NCBI GenBank assembly: GCA_963730685.1
Contig: CAVSSP010000001.1
Span: 1,488,001 to 1,552,000 of the forward strand
Origin: Bog-756 sp963730685
GTDB taxonomy: Bacteria; Actinomycetota; Acidimicrobiia; Acidimicrobiales; RAAP-2
Direction of reading: 5' to 3'
Length of the DNA stretch: 64,000 nt
The first letter of the stretch is position 1. Every line of letters begins with the position of its first letter. Below the pieces are notes generated by a model that did no database searches, was not told where the DNA came from, and saw only the letters and a program-made list of their open reading frames with translations. Shown in pieces: positions 55,797-64,000 of the stretch. Position numbers and translations under genes: made by a program.

Positions 55797-57461
55797 TCAC
55801 GGCGCCACCACGTAGCGGCCGGGGGCCGGGTACTGGACCGGGTGGGCGTGGCTGCCGAGGGTGGCGGGTGCGGTCCGGAGCTCGCCCGACCGTTCGGACG
55901 CCCACCGGCCCCACGGCTCCCACCACGAGCCGGGCAGGGTGGCGGCCGAGGCCAGCCAGCGCTCGGGGTCGGGCCCCAGCTCGGGCCCGAGGGAGACGCT
56001 CATCTTCGGATTGCCCGGCGGGTTGACCAGGCTCTGGATGTGGCCCGAGGTGGACAGGGCGAACTGGCTGGCGCCTCCGAGCAGCTGGGTGGTGGCATAG
56101 CAGGCCTTCCACTCGGTGAGGTGGTCGGTGCGCGCCCCCACCACGAAGGTGTCGCACGTGACCCGGCCGAGGTCGACGGGCGTGCCGAGGACGGAGACCT
56201 CCCCGTTGGCCAACGTGTTGTGGGCGAACATGTCGAGGAAGTCGAGGTGGAGCCCGGCCGGAAGTCGGGTGGGGTCGGCGTTCCACGACAGCACGTCGAA
56301 GTCGGGTGGCCGGTCGCCGAGCAGGTTGGAGCCGACCCAGTAGTTCCAGATGAGGTCGTTCGGCCGGAGCAGGCAGAACAGGGCCTCGGACTCGTGGGCC
56401 GGCAGCACGCCCCGGCGCCGGGCCGCCTCGCGGGCGTTGTGCACGACCGTCGGGCTGCCGAACATCCCGATCAGGGTGGGGACGGAGAAGTCGAGCAGGG
56501 TCACGGCGAAGGTGGCGCTGTGGATCAGCGACCGGTCCGCCGCCGCCAGGTGGCCGAGGAGGGCGGCGGTGGTGATGCCGCCGGCGCACAACGAGATGGT
56601 GCTCACCCGCTCCGTCCCGGCGATGGCGGCGGCCGCCCGCAGCGCCTCGTGGAGGCCGGCCACGTAGGTGTCGAGGTTCCACTCCCGGTGCTCCTCGGTG
56701 GGATTGCGCCAACTCACCACGTACATCTGGAGGCCCTGGGACAGTCCGTACTCGACCAGGCTGCGCCCCGGTGCCATGTCCATGAAGTAGTACTTGTTGA
56801 TCTGGGGCGGCACCAGCACCACCGGTCGGGCATGCACCAGGTCGGTGGTGGGCGAGTACTGGAGCAGCTCGCACACCTCGTTGCGGAACACGACCGCCCC
56901 GGGGGTCACGGCCAGGTCCCGCCCCACCGCGTGGGCGTCGGGGTCGGCGGTGCGGGGGAGGCCCCGGTGGGTGCCGACGTCGCGGGCGAAGTTGGCCACC
57001 CCGGAGAGCACGCTGCGCCCGCCGGTCTCGTAGGCGCGCACCATGGCGTCCGGATTGAGGAGAAGGGCGTTGGTGGGGGCCAGGGCCGAGGTGGCGAGCG
57101 AGGTCGCCAGCCGGGCCCGCTCCTTGGTGCGCCAGTCCAGTGGGGCCCGGTCGACGAGCGCCAGTGAGGCCCGGGACCAGGCCAGGTAGGCCTGCCCGAG
57201 GCGGCGGAAGCCCGGGTTGTCGGTCCAGGCCCGGTTCTTGAAGCGCCAGTCCTTGGGCTCGGGGGCGATGGTGGAGCGGCCGACGGCGATCCGGCCCATC
57301 TCCGCGGTGACCTCGACCACCGTGCGGGGGAGGGCGCCCGTGGCGGTGCTGGCCCCGAGGGTGACCATGGCGCCGCCCAGCCCCAGCGGGTCGACCCGCC
57401 CGAGGACGCGCCGGGCGATCCTCGCCGGCGCCCGCACTGTGGAGGTGACGATCTCGCTCAC
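55797..57461 (-). CDS. phaC: Poly(3-hydroxyalkanoate) synthase
   Basis: The protein has 554 residues. 'DWRFKNRAWTDNPGFRRLGQ' is the PhaC_N signature. The alpha/beta-hydrolase half has the lipase-like box 'VSTISLCAGGITTAAL' with Cys292, 'VVGARTDHLTEWKACY' with the Asp and 'LSTSGHIQSLVNPPGNPKMS' with the His. The length fits class I/II enzymes that work without PhaE/PhaR. I chose GTG 57461, preceded by AAGGGGA. It heads a transcript that also carries the acyl-CoA synthetase and phasin-like genes. Confidence 0.93.
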   Translation of the reverse strand: MSEIVTSTVRAPARIARRVLGRVDPLGLGGAMVTLGASTATGALPRTVVEVTAEMGRIAVGRSTIAPEPKDWRFKNRAWTDNPGFRRLGQAYLAWSRASLALVDRAPLDWRTKERARLATSLATSALAPTNALLLNPDAMVRAYETGGRSVLSGVANFARDVGTHRGLPRTADPDAHAVGRDLAVTPGAVVFRNEVCELLQYSPTTDLVHARPVVLVPPQINKYYFMDMAPGRSLVEYGLSQGLQMYVVSWRNPTEEHREWNLDTYVAGLHEALRAAAAIAGTERVSTISLCAGGITTAALLGHLAAADRSLIHSATFAVTLLDFSVPTLIGMFGSPTVVHNAREAARRRGVLPAHESEALFCLLRPNDLIWNYWVGSNLLGDRPPDFDVLSWNADPTRLPAGLHLDFLDMFAHNTLANGEVSVLGTPVDLGRVTCDTFVVGARTDHLTEWKACYATTQLLGGASQFALSTSGHIQSLVNPPGNPKMSVSLGPELGPDPERWLASAATLPGSWWEPWGRWASERSGELRTAPATLGSHAHPVQYPAPGRYVVAP

Positions 57462-57722
57462 GTTCCCCTTCAGCTGCCCGGACCTCGAGACGAGGCCCGT
57501 CCCTACGGTGGATCGCGGCCCAGTCAACCACAGGGTCCGGCCCATTCGGCCGGAGTTTTGACGAACGCAATGTGAACAGTTTTCCGTCCGGCGGCGCTCG
57601 TGGGTCCTGCCCGACGGGGCGCGGACGGGCCCCGGGGGCCGTGGCCGGACCGGCAGCGGGTCCCGTGCTGGGTACAGTGCCCCTATGGGCGGTGACGGGG
57701 AACCGGCAGCGGCGGTTCGGGC
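57462..57722. other. Divergent intergenic region between PHA synthase and XRE regulator genes
   Basis: This 261-base region must hold the phaC promoter and the regulator's promoter. A less GC-rich patch at about 57553-57590 contains TTTTGACG and TGTGAACAGTTTTCC-like sequence, a reasonable place for promoter or operator, but I cannot define boxes with confidence. No terminator hairpin stands out. Confidence 0.35.
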
Positions 57723-58127
57723 ATGAGCGGGCGCCCCGAGGAGCCGTGGGACAGCTTCGGCGCCTACCTGCGCAGCCAGCGACAGCTGGCCCAGCTCAGC
57801 CTCCGCCAGCTGGCCGAGCTGACCAAGGTCTCCAACCCGTACCTGAGCCAGATCGAGCGCGGCCTCCACCAGCCCTCCGTCAATGTCATCAAGTCGTTGG
57901 CCCGGGCGCTCAACCTGTCGGTCAGCGACCTGTTGGCCCAGGCGGCCGACATCGTCACCGGCGACGACGAGCCGTCCACGACCGAGTCGTCGATCCGCCG
58001 CGATCCCCGGCTCAACGACTCCCAGAAGAGCGCGCTGCTGGCCGTCTACTCGTCGATGGTGGCCGAGGGGCGCCGGCCGGGGTCCGAGGCCGATCCCGGT
58101 CCGAGCGACGAAGGCCCGGATCGTTGA
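57723..58127 (+). CDS. XRE-family transcriptional regulator, probable PHA regulator
   Basis: The protein has 134 residues from ATG 57723. The helix-turn-helix is 'LSLRQLAELTKVSNPYLSQI' followed by 'ERGLHQPSVNVIKSLARAL', a textbook Cro/C1 domain. The remainder is charged and disordered-looking ('STTESSIRRDPRLNDSQK'). It is transcribed away from phaC across 261 bases, a position often taken by regulators of PHA genes in actinobacteria. The ligand is unknown. Confidence 0.88.
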   Translation: MSGRPEEPWDSFGAYLRSQRQLAQLSLRQLAELTKVSNPYLSQIERGLHQPSVNVIKSLARALNLSVSDLLAQAADIVTGDDEPSTTESSIRRDPRLNDSQKSALLAVYSSMVAEGRRPGSEADPGPSDEGPDR

Positions 58128-58368
58128 TGGCCGGCAGACACACACTGAGGACCGGAGTGGAAATCCGCCACCGCACCGCAATTCCTGACGGGAACGGGGC
58201 GTAGACCGGCGGTGCCAGGCCCGTCGAGCGCGGTCCCGCCACCGGGCTCCGGGTCTGGCACGTCACGCCTGTCGACGACCACGACGGGCGACCGGGGGAC
58301 CCACGCACGGCCTGTACGGTGATCCGACGGACAATTCAGAGGGAAACGGGCAGGCAAGGAGACCGCGC
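58128..58368. other. Intergenic region upstream of SNF2 helicase gene
   Basis: This 241-base region separates the XRE regulator stop from the helicase start on the same strand. AAGGAG at 58356-58361 is the helicase ribosome-binding site. I see no hairpin or repeat of note, and no open frame with coding character. Confidence 0.4.
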
Positions 58369-61300
58369 TTGGTGATCACCGACGCCGATGAGGCCGTGCT
58401 GGAACGGCTGGTGGGTTCGCCGACCTTCGAGCGTGCCCGTGACTATGCCGTCAACGGTGCGGTGCGGACGCGCGCCTGGAGCGTGGGTCGCACTCGCGTG
58501 GTGGGGGAGGTCCAGGGAGGGTCACCGGTCCCGTACTACGCGTCGGCCCAGCTGAAGCGGCGGACCACCGGGACGCTGTCCGGCTTCACGGCGACGTGCA
58601 CGTGCCCGGTGGGTGTGAACTGCAAACACGCGGTGGCCCTGGTGCTGGCCGACGACCCGGAGGAGGCCCACAGCCCGCCCCGGCTGACGCTGGTCAAGGA
58701 CCCCACCGGGGAAGAGGAGGGGACCGTCGGCCCCGCCGGCCGGGCCGATCCGAAGGCCGCGGTGCCGGCCGAGGTGCGACCTGACGACTGGGAGCTCCCC
58801 CTGCAGGCGGTGCTGGACGGCGGCGGAGACGGTGCCGGCGAGGTCGAGCCGGCCGGGATCGGCCTCCAGTTCGAGGTGGTCGAGCTGCCGACCCACGTCA
58901 TCAATCCCACCTATCCGGGCCACCCGGCCCATCCGGCCCAGGGGGAGTCCCCGGCCAACCGGGGCCGACACGGCATCCTCATCCGGCCGGTCATGCCGGG
59001 GCGCAACGGCAACTGGGTCCGCACGGGGATCTCCTGGGGGAGCTTCAACTTCTCGCCCTACCGGCGGCCCAGGGGCAGCCGGGCCGCCAAGCGCCTCCTC
59101 CTGCTCGAGGAGCTGCTGGCCCTCAGCCACCTGGCCGGGCGGCAGCCGACCTACCGCCGCAGCGACGAGGTGGTCCGGCTGGAGGAGATCAACAGCCGGC
59201 GCCTCTGGGATCTCCTGCGCGAGGCGCGCGACCTCCGGCTGCCACTGCTCCAGACCGGTCGGCCGACCCGCGCCGTCACCCTGCACTCGTCGCTGGCCGA
59301 GGTCACGCTCGACGTCACCCGTGACGAGTCCGGGCTCCGCCTCCAGCCCCACGTGGTGATCGACGACGAGCTGGTGCCGCTCGAGGCCTCCCTCCTGATC
59401 GGTGCCCCGGCCCACGGCATCGCCTGGTGGGACCCCCGCCCTTCCACCATCGGGGGTCCGCAGCGCCTCGAGCTGGCAGCACTGGCCAATTCGGTGGACG
59501 ACAGCCTGCGCGGGCTCCTGGCCATGGGCGCCATCAACGTCCCCCAGCGCGACGAGCCGCGCTTCGTCGACGGGCTCCTGCCGGCCCTGCGCCGGCGGGT
59601 GACGGTGCACTCGAGCGACCCGTCGGTCGAGCTGCCCGAGGAGGCGTCTCCGGTCCTCGTCCTCACCGTCGGCCACGGCGACGGCCACACCATCACGCTG
59701 ACGTGGGCCAGGAGTGTCGAGGGTGCCGCATGGAGGGAGCCGCTGTGGGACGCCTTCGACCCGCAGCCGGGCCGACGCCCGATCCGACCCGCTGGTCGAC
59801 GCGGCCACGACGGTGGCGGCGCGGCATGCCGGCGCTGCTCGAGCGCACCGCCTTCGGCGAGCGGCTGGCCGCCGAGTCACGCATGGAGGGCATGGAGGCC
59901 GCCCGCTTCGCCACCGACCTGCTGCCCCCGCTGGCCAAGATCGACGGCGTGGTCATCGAGCAGCTGGGCACCGTCCCCGAGTACCGCGAGGAGGATGCCG
60001 CCCCGGTGGTCAGCCTGGGGGGCTCGGGACCGAGCACCAACGACTGGTTCGACCTCACCGTGTCGGTCACCGTGGGCGGCGAGGAGGTCCCCTTCGCCGA
60101 GCTGTTCGTGGCCCTGGCCGAGGAGCAGTCCCACCTCATCCTCCCGTCGGGGACCTTCTTCTCCCTCGACCGCACCGAGCTGCGCGAGCTGGCCCAGCTG
60201 ATCGCCGAGGCGCGTGCGCTGCTCGAGGAGTCAGGGGAAGCCATCCGGATCAGCCGGTTCCAGGCCAGCCTGTGGGAGGACCTGTGCCGGCTCGGGGTGG
60301 TGACCGCCCAGGCCGGTGCATGGCAGCAGTCGGTCCGGTCGCTGGCCGAGGCGTCCGACCTGACCGAGCACGATCCCCCGAAGGGGCTCCACGCCGAGCT
60401 GCGGCCCTACCAGCGTGACCGGGTTCAACTGGCTGGCGTACCTGTACGAGCACCGGCTGGGCGGGATCCTCGCCGACGACATGGGCCTGGGCAAGACGCT
60501 CCAGGCGTTGGCACTGATGGCCCACACCAAGGAGCGGGGACTGACCGACGCGCCGTACCTGGTGGTGGCGCCGACCAGCGTGGTCGGGAACTGGGCGGCC
60601 GAGTGCCGGCGGTTCACCCCCGGGCTGCGGCCGTGGCCGTCACCGAGACGGGCCGCCGCCGCGGCACCACGCTGGCCGAGATGGCCGGCGAGGCCGACCT
60701 CGTCGTCACCTCCTACAGCCTGTTCCGGCTCGACTACGAGGAGTACGCCGGGGTGGCGTGGGCCGGCCTGTTCCTCGACGAGGCCCAGTTCGCCAAGAAC
60801 CGTTCGTCCCAGGCCTACCAGCGGGCCCGCCTGCTGCCGGTCGCCTTCAAGGTGGCGATGACCGGGACCCCGATCGAGAACAACCTGATGGAGCTGTGGT
60901 CGCTGCTGTCGATCACCGCGCCGGGCCTCTTCCCCAGCCCGGAGCGCTTCGGGCTCTACTACCGGGTCCCCATCGAGCGGAAGAACGACGCCGAGCGGTT
61001 GGCCCAGCTCCGTCGACGGGTGCGCCCGCTGATGCTGCGGCGGACCAAGGAGCAGGTGGAGGGCGACCTCCCCGACAAGCAGGAGCAGGTCCTCGAGCTG
61101 GAGCTCAACCCGAGGCACAAGCGGGTCTACCAGACCCATCTCCAGCGGGAGCGCCAGAAGGTGCTGGGGCTGCTGGGCGACCTGGCGAAGAACCGGTTCG
61201 CCATCTTCACGTCGCTGACGGTGCTGCGCCAGGCCAGCCTGGATGCCTCGCTCATCGACAGCCAGTACGAAGGGGTGCCGTCGACCAAGCTCGACGCCCT

Positions 61301-61784
61301 GATGGAGATGCTGGACGACATCGTCGAGGACGGCCACCGGGTGCTGGTGTTCAGCCAGTTCACCCGGTTCCTCGGCCTGGCCCGGGAGCGGACCCGGGCG
61401 GCCGGCATCGACCACTGCTACCTCGACGGCAAGACCCGCAACCGCCAGGCGGTCATCGACGAATTCCGCCAGGGCGACGCGCCGGTGTTCTTCATCAGCC
61501 TGAAGGCGGGCGGGTTCGGGCTCAACCTGACCGAGGCCGACTACTGCATCCTGCTCGACCCGTGGTGGAACCCGGCCACCGAGGCCCAGGCGGTCGACCG
61601 GGTCCACCGGATCGGCCAGACCCGCAAGGTGATGGTCTACCGACTGGTGGCCAAGGACACCATCGAGGAGAAGGTGATGGCGCTGAAGGCCAAGAAGTCG
61701 GCGCTCTTCGCCAACGTCATGGACGCCGGCGGGTTCGAGTCGGGGGCCATGAGCGCGGACGACATCCGGGGGCTGTTGGACTGA
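58369..61784 (+). CDS. SWIM zinc finger-SNF2 helicase, four frameshifts
   Basis: TTG 58369 or GTG 58372 lies after AAGGAG. Residues about 65-90 form a SWIM finger, 'CTCPVGVNCKHAVAL'. After a long middle region the SNF2 core appears: 'GGILADDMGLGKTLQALALM' (Walker A), 'LFLDEAQFAKN' (motif II), 'VAMTGTPIENNLMELW', 'VLVFSQFTRFLG' and 'DPWWNPATEAQAVDRVHRIG' (motif VI). Joined length is about 1138 residues. The frame shifts near 59765, 59823, 60420 and 60625, each between intact pieces. The family remodels nucleic-acid-protein complexes with ATP. Confidence 0.88.
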
Positions 61785-61867
61785 GGAGGGCGCCGGACCG
61801 GTCGGGCGCGGCCAGGCCTGGGCGACGATGAACCCTTTCTGGTCCGGTGGGGCCGTAGCCTTGTCCG

Positions 61868-62914
61868 ATGACGGTCGAGGCCCCCATGGCAGTGAGGCCT
61901 GGACCGCGTGCCGGCCATCGACACAGCCGGCGGCGGCACAGGCGGCGGCTGCCCCTGTGGATCACCGTGGTGCTGTGGATCGTGGTGGCACCGCTGTCGG
62001 TGGTGGCCTTCATGCGGGTGGTGGCATGGGACCGCTTCGACGTCTTCGCCCTGGCCAACACCCTCACCGCGTTCATCTACCTGCCGGCGTGGATCGTGGC
62101 CGCGGTGGCGCTGGTGGGCCGCCGGTTCGTGCTGGCCGGGGTGGCGCTGGTGGTCGTGGTGCTCCAGGTGGTGTTCGTCCTGCCCGAGCTGACGGCGGCA
62201 CAGTCCCCTCCGGCGTGGGTGGCATCGGCACCGAGCTTCCGGCTCATGGACGGCAACGTCTACGACGAGAACCCGACCATGGCCGGCTACGCCACCCAGA
62301 TCACGCAGACCCGACCCCAGGTCCTCACCCTGGAAGAGGCCATCCCCACCGACGTCACCCAACTCCAGAAGGCCGGGGCCCTGGCCGGCCTTCCCTACCG
62401 GATCCAGATCAAGCGCTACGACCCGAGGGCGTTCCTGGTGGCCTCGGCGTACCCGCTCATCCACACCAATGTGGTGTACTTCGAGGGCCTGCCGCTCATC
62501 GTCCAGACCACCGTCGCCCTGCCGTCGGGGGACCAGGCCCTGTGGGTCGTCCACACCGTGGCCCCGCTCCCGAGCTCGTTCGACGAGTGGCGGTCCGAGC
62601 TGGGCTACATCGCCAGCCTGGTCCGTGCCCGGGGGAGTGCGGGCCTGCTGGTGGTGGGCGACTTCAACGCCACGTGGGGCAACAAGGGATTCCGCACCAT
62701 CCTCGACACCGGCATGACCGACGGGGCCGCCGCCCGGGGACGGGCGTTCGACATGACATGGTCACAGATCGAAAAGCCGGTGCCCCCGGTGGTGCGCATC
62801 GACCACGTGCTGACCGGTGCCGGGGTGGCCGTGACCTCGATCGCCTCCGGACCGGGGCCGGGCAGTGACCACCGTGATCTCCACGCGGTGATCGCCGTGC
62901 GCCCCGGGGCATGA
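61868..62914 (+). CDS. Membrane-anchored endonuclease/exonuclease/phosphatase family protein
   Basis: The protein has 348 residues from ATG 61868. An Arg/His-rich leader precedes about three hydrophobic helices (residues 30-115). The EEP domain follows: 'FRLMDGNVYDENPTMAGYAT', 'QVLTLEEAIPTDV' with the metal Glu, 'GLLVVGDFNATWGNKGFRTI' with the catalytic Asp-Asn, 'VVRIDHVLTG' and 'GPGSDHRDL' with the His. The active site faces outside if the helices insert normally. Substrates of such proteins range from nucleic acids to phospholipids. Confidence 0.88.
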   Translation: MTVEAPMAVRPGPRAGHRHSRRRHRRRLPLWITVVLWIVVAPLSVVAFMRVVAWDRFDVFALANTLTAFIYLPAWIVAAVALVGRRFVLAGVALVVVVLQVVFVLPELTAAQSPPAWVASAPSFRLMDGNVYDENPTMAGYATQITQTRPQVLTLEEAIPTDVTQLQKAGALAGLPYRIQIKRYDPRAFLVASAYPLIHTNVVYFEGLPLIVQTTVALPSGDQALWVVHTVAPLPSSFDEWRSELGYIASLVRARGSAGLLVVGDFNATWGNKGFRTILDTGMTDGAAARGRAFDMTWSQIEKPVPPVVRIDHVLTGAGVAVTSIASGPGPGSDHRDLHAVIAVRPGA

Positions 62915-63035
62915 CGAACGGACCCCACGACACCGGTCGACGGTTGGCCGCGCCCACCATCTCCTACGGAGCGCGTACAGTCCGGATCGGGATCGAGGGC
63001 CCAGGGGGGCGACCAGCGGGGAAGCGGGCGGCACG

Positions 63036-64000
63036 ATGGTGAAGAACGACGAGGGATGGGGGGGTAGGCGGCGCTCGGTCGTGGGGGTCGTGGTGCTGGT
63101 GATGGTGCCGCTGGTGCTCGCGGCCTGTGGCGGCTCGTCGGCCAGCACCACCACGACGGCCGGTGCCACGGCGACGACCGCGGCAACGGCGTCGACATCG
63201 GCGCCGGTGATCACCACCCGGCCGCCCCCTCCGCCGACGGCGACGAGCCCGGGGTGCGCCTCGAGCCAGTCACCGGGCACGGTCACCCTGACCCCGACGG
63301 TGGACGGCAAGCGGCGCGTGGCCATCGTCCATGTGCCCACCGGCTACCGGGCCCCGACGCCGGTGCCACTGGTGGTGAACATGCACGGGAGCCAGTCGAC
63401 CGCTCTGGAACAGGTGGCCCTGACCGGCATGGACGCCACCGCCGACGCCGACACCTTCATCGTGGTGTACCCGCAGGGGGACATCCCCGCCGGCTCCGGC
63501 TTCGAGTGGAACGTGCCGGGCCAGCCGCTGGTCGGCGGGGCGCCGGTGCCGGCCTCCGCCCCGAACGATGTGTCGTTCATCACCCAGTTGGTGACCCTGT
63601 TGGAACAGAAGTACTGCATCGACTCCAACCGGGTGTTCGCCACCGGTTTTTCCGGCGGGGCCCGCATGGCCAGCCAGTTGGGCTGTGACGCCTCCACCGT
63701 GTTCGCCGCCGTGGCCCCGGTCAGCGGGTTGCGGCTGCCGACGCCGTGCCCCTCGACCCGACCGGTGCCGGTGGTCTCGTTCCACGGCACCGCCGACCCG
63801 GTCGATCCCTACGCCGGCCACGGGCAGCAGTACTGGACCTACAGCGTGCCCCAGGCCGCCCGCCGCTGGGGGCGGCACAACGGCTGTGCCGCCGTGCCCC
63901 AGACGCGGGTGGTGAATGCCACCGTGGTGCTGACCCAGTACGGACCGTGCACCGCCGGCGCCGACGTGGAGCTCTACACCATCACCGGGGAGGGCCACGA
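63036..64000 (+). CDS. Secreted PHB-depolymerase/feruloyl-esterase-like lipoprotein (3' end outside window)
   Basis: The frame is open from ATG 63036 to the window end (321 residues visible). The signal peptide ends in the lipobox 'PLVLAACGG'. A Thr/Ala/Pro linker follows. The catalytic domain has 'VPLVVNMHGSQSTALEQVAL' (oxyanion region), 'NRVFATGFSGGARMASQLGC' with the nucleophile Ser, and 'VVSFHGTADPVDPYAGHG' with the Asp. This is the LpqC / esterase_PHB family, which cleaves polymer or feruloyl esters outside the cell; the His should lie just past the window near 'TITGEGH'. It could work on external PHB. Confidence 0.88.
   Translation, partial: MVKNDEGWGGRRRSVVGVVVLVMVPLVLAACGGSSASTTTTAGATATTAATASTSAPVITTRPPPPPTATSPGCASSQSPGTVTLTPTVDGKRRVAIVHVPTGYRAPTPVPLVVNMHGSQSTALEQVALTGMDATADADTFIVVYPQGDIPAGSGFEWNVPGQPLVGGAPVPASAPNDVSFITQLVTLLEQKYCIDSNRVFATGFSGGARMASQLGCDASTVFAAVAPVSGLRLPTPCPSTRPVPVVSFHGTADPVDPYAGHGQQYWTYSVPQAARRWGRHNGCAAVPQTRVVNATVVLTQYGPCTAGADVELYTITGEGH

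Noticed and set aside
1..64000. CRISPR array or tandem DNA repeats
   Set aside because: No regularly spaced identical repeats were seen. The repeats present are at protein level in the propeller-like genes.

Overview
This is high-GC DNA with GTG/TTG starts, frequent 4-base ATGA/GTGA gene overlaps, mycobacteria-like families (DGPF/ECF pair, epimerase-acyltransferase pair, DUF664 remnant) and many proteins built from 'GYWxxSxDGGVF' or 'SCxxxxFCxAxD' repeats. That combination points to an actinobacterium, probably of the Acidimicrobiia/Ilumatobacter type. This is inference; no rRNA or ribosomal protein gene is present to confirm it.

Layout. (1) About 1-17.3 kb is a surface-glycan locus, nearly all on the minus strand from 17326 down to 2740. 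It holds glycosyltransferases, four methyltransferases (counting the one fused to a glycosyltransferase at 18.2-19.6 kb), a large GT-C-like membrane protein, an epimerase, a repeat protein, and what looks like a GDP-D-glycero-D-manno-heptose route (SIS-type GmhA, GHMP kinase HddA, nucleotidyltransferase HddC) with a transaldolase embedded in it. (2) 17.5-32.7 kb: a HAD phosphatase, a glycosyltransferase-methyltransferase fusion, YfhO-like and DUF2142-like membrane proteins, a GNAT, an epimerase-PlsC pair, a GT2, an NlpC/P60 wall peptidase and a carboxylesterase. (3) 32.8-43.7 kb: one tRNA, a secreted phosphoesterase, a DsbA-like protein, a TauE/SafE permease, a PAS-GGDEF-EAL protein, an ECF sigma/DGPF pair and a dienelactone hydrolase. 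(4) 43.7-50.7 kb: a sulfate ABC importer with a palindromic upstream site, a Phd-PIN toxin-antitoxin pair and a sulfatase. (5) 50.8-58.1 kb: polyhydroxyalkanoate (PHA) metabolism (intracellular depolymerase, phasin-like protein, acyl-CoA synthetase, PHA synthase, XRE regulator) interrupted by a MazF-type toxin-antitoxin pair and a GST. (6) 58.4-64 kb: a SWIM-SNF2 helicase, a membrane endonuclease/exonuclease/phosphatase protein and the start of a secreted PHB-depolymerase-like lipoprotein.

How the genes fit together. The first 17 kb appears to make, modify and assemble a heptose-containing cell-surface glycan. The sulfatase and sulfate importer may form a sulfate-scavenging unit. The PHA genes cover monomer activation, polymerisation, granule coating and mobilisation.

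Caveat. At least fourteen genes are split by single-base shifts (about 29 in all, about 20 of them between 22.1 and 30.4 kb), several at homopolymers or a CG repeat. Downstream frames remain intact and conserved, so these look like uncorrected sequencing indels and I annotate such genes as whole loci. No stretch longer than about 300 bases lacks a gene or RNA. I saw no CRISPR array, insertion sequence, integrase or replication origin.
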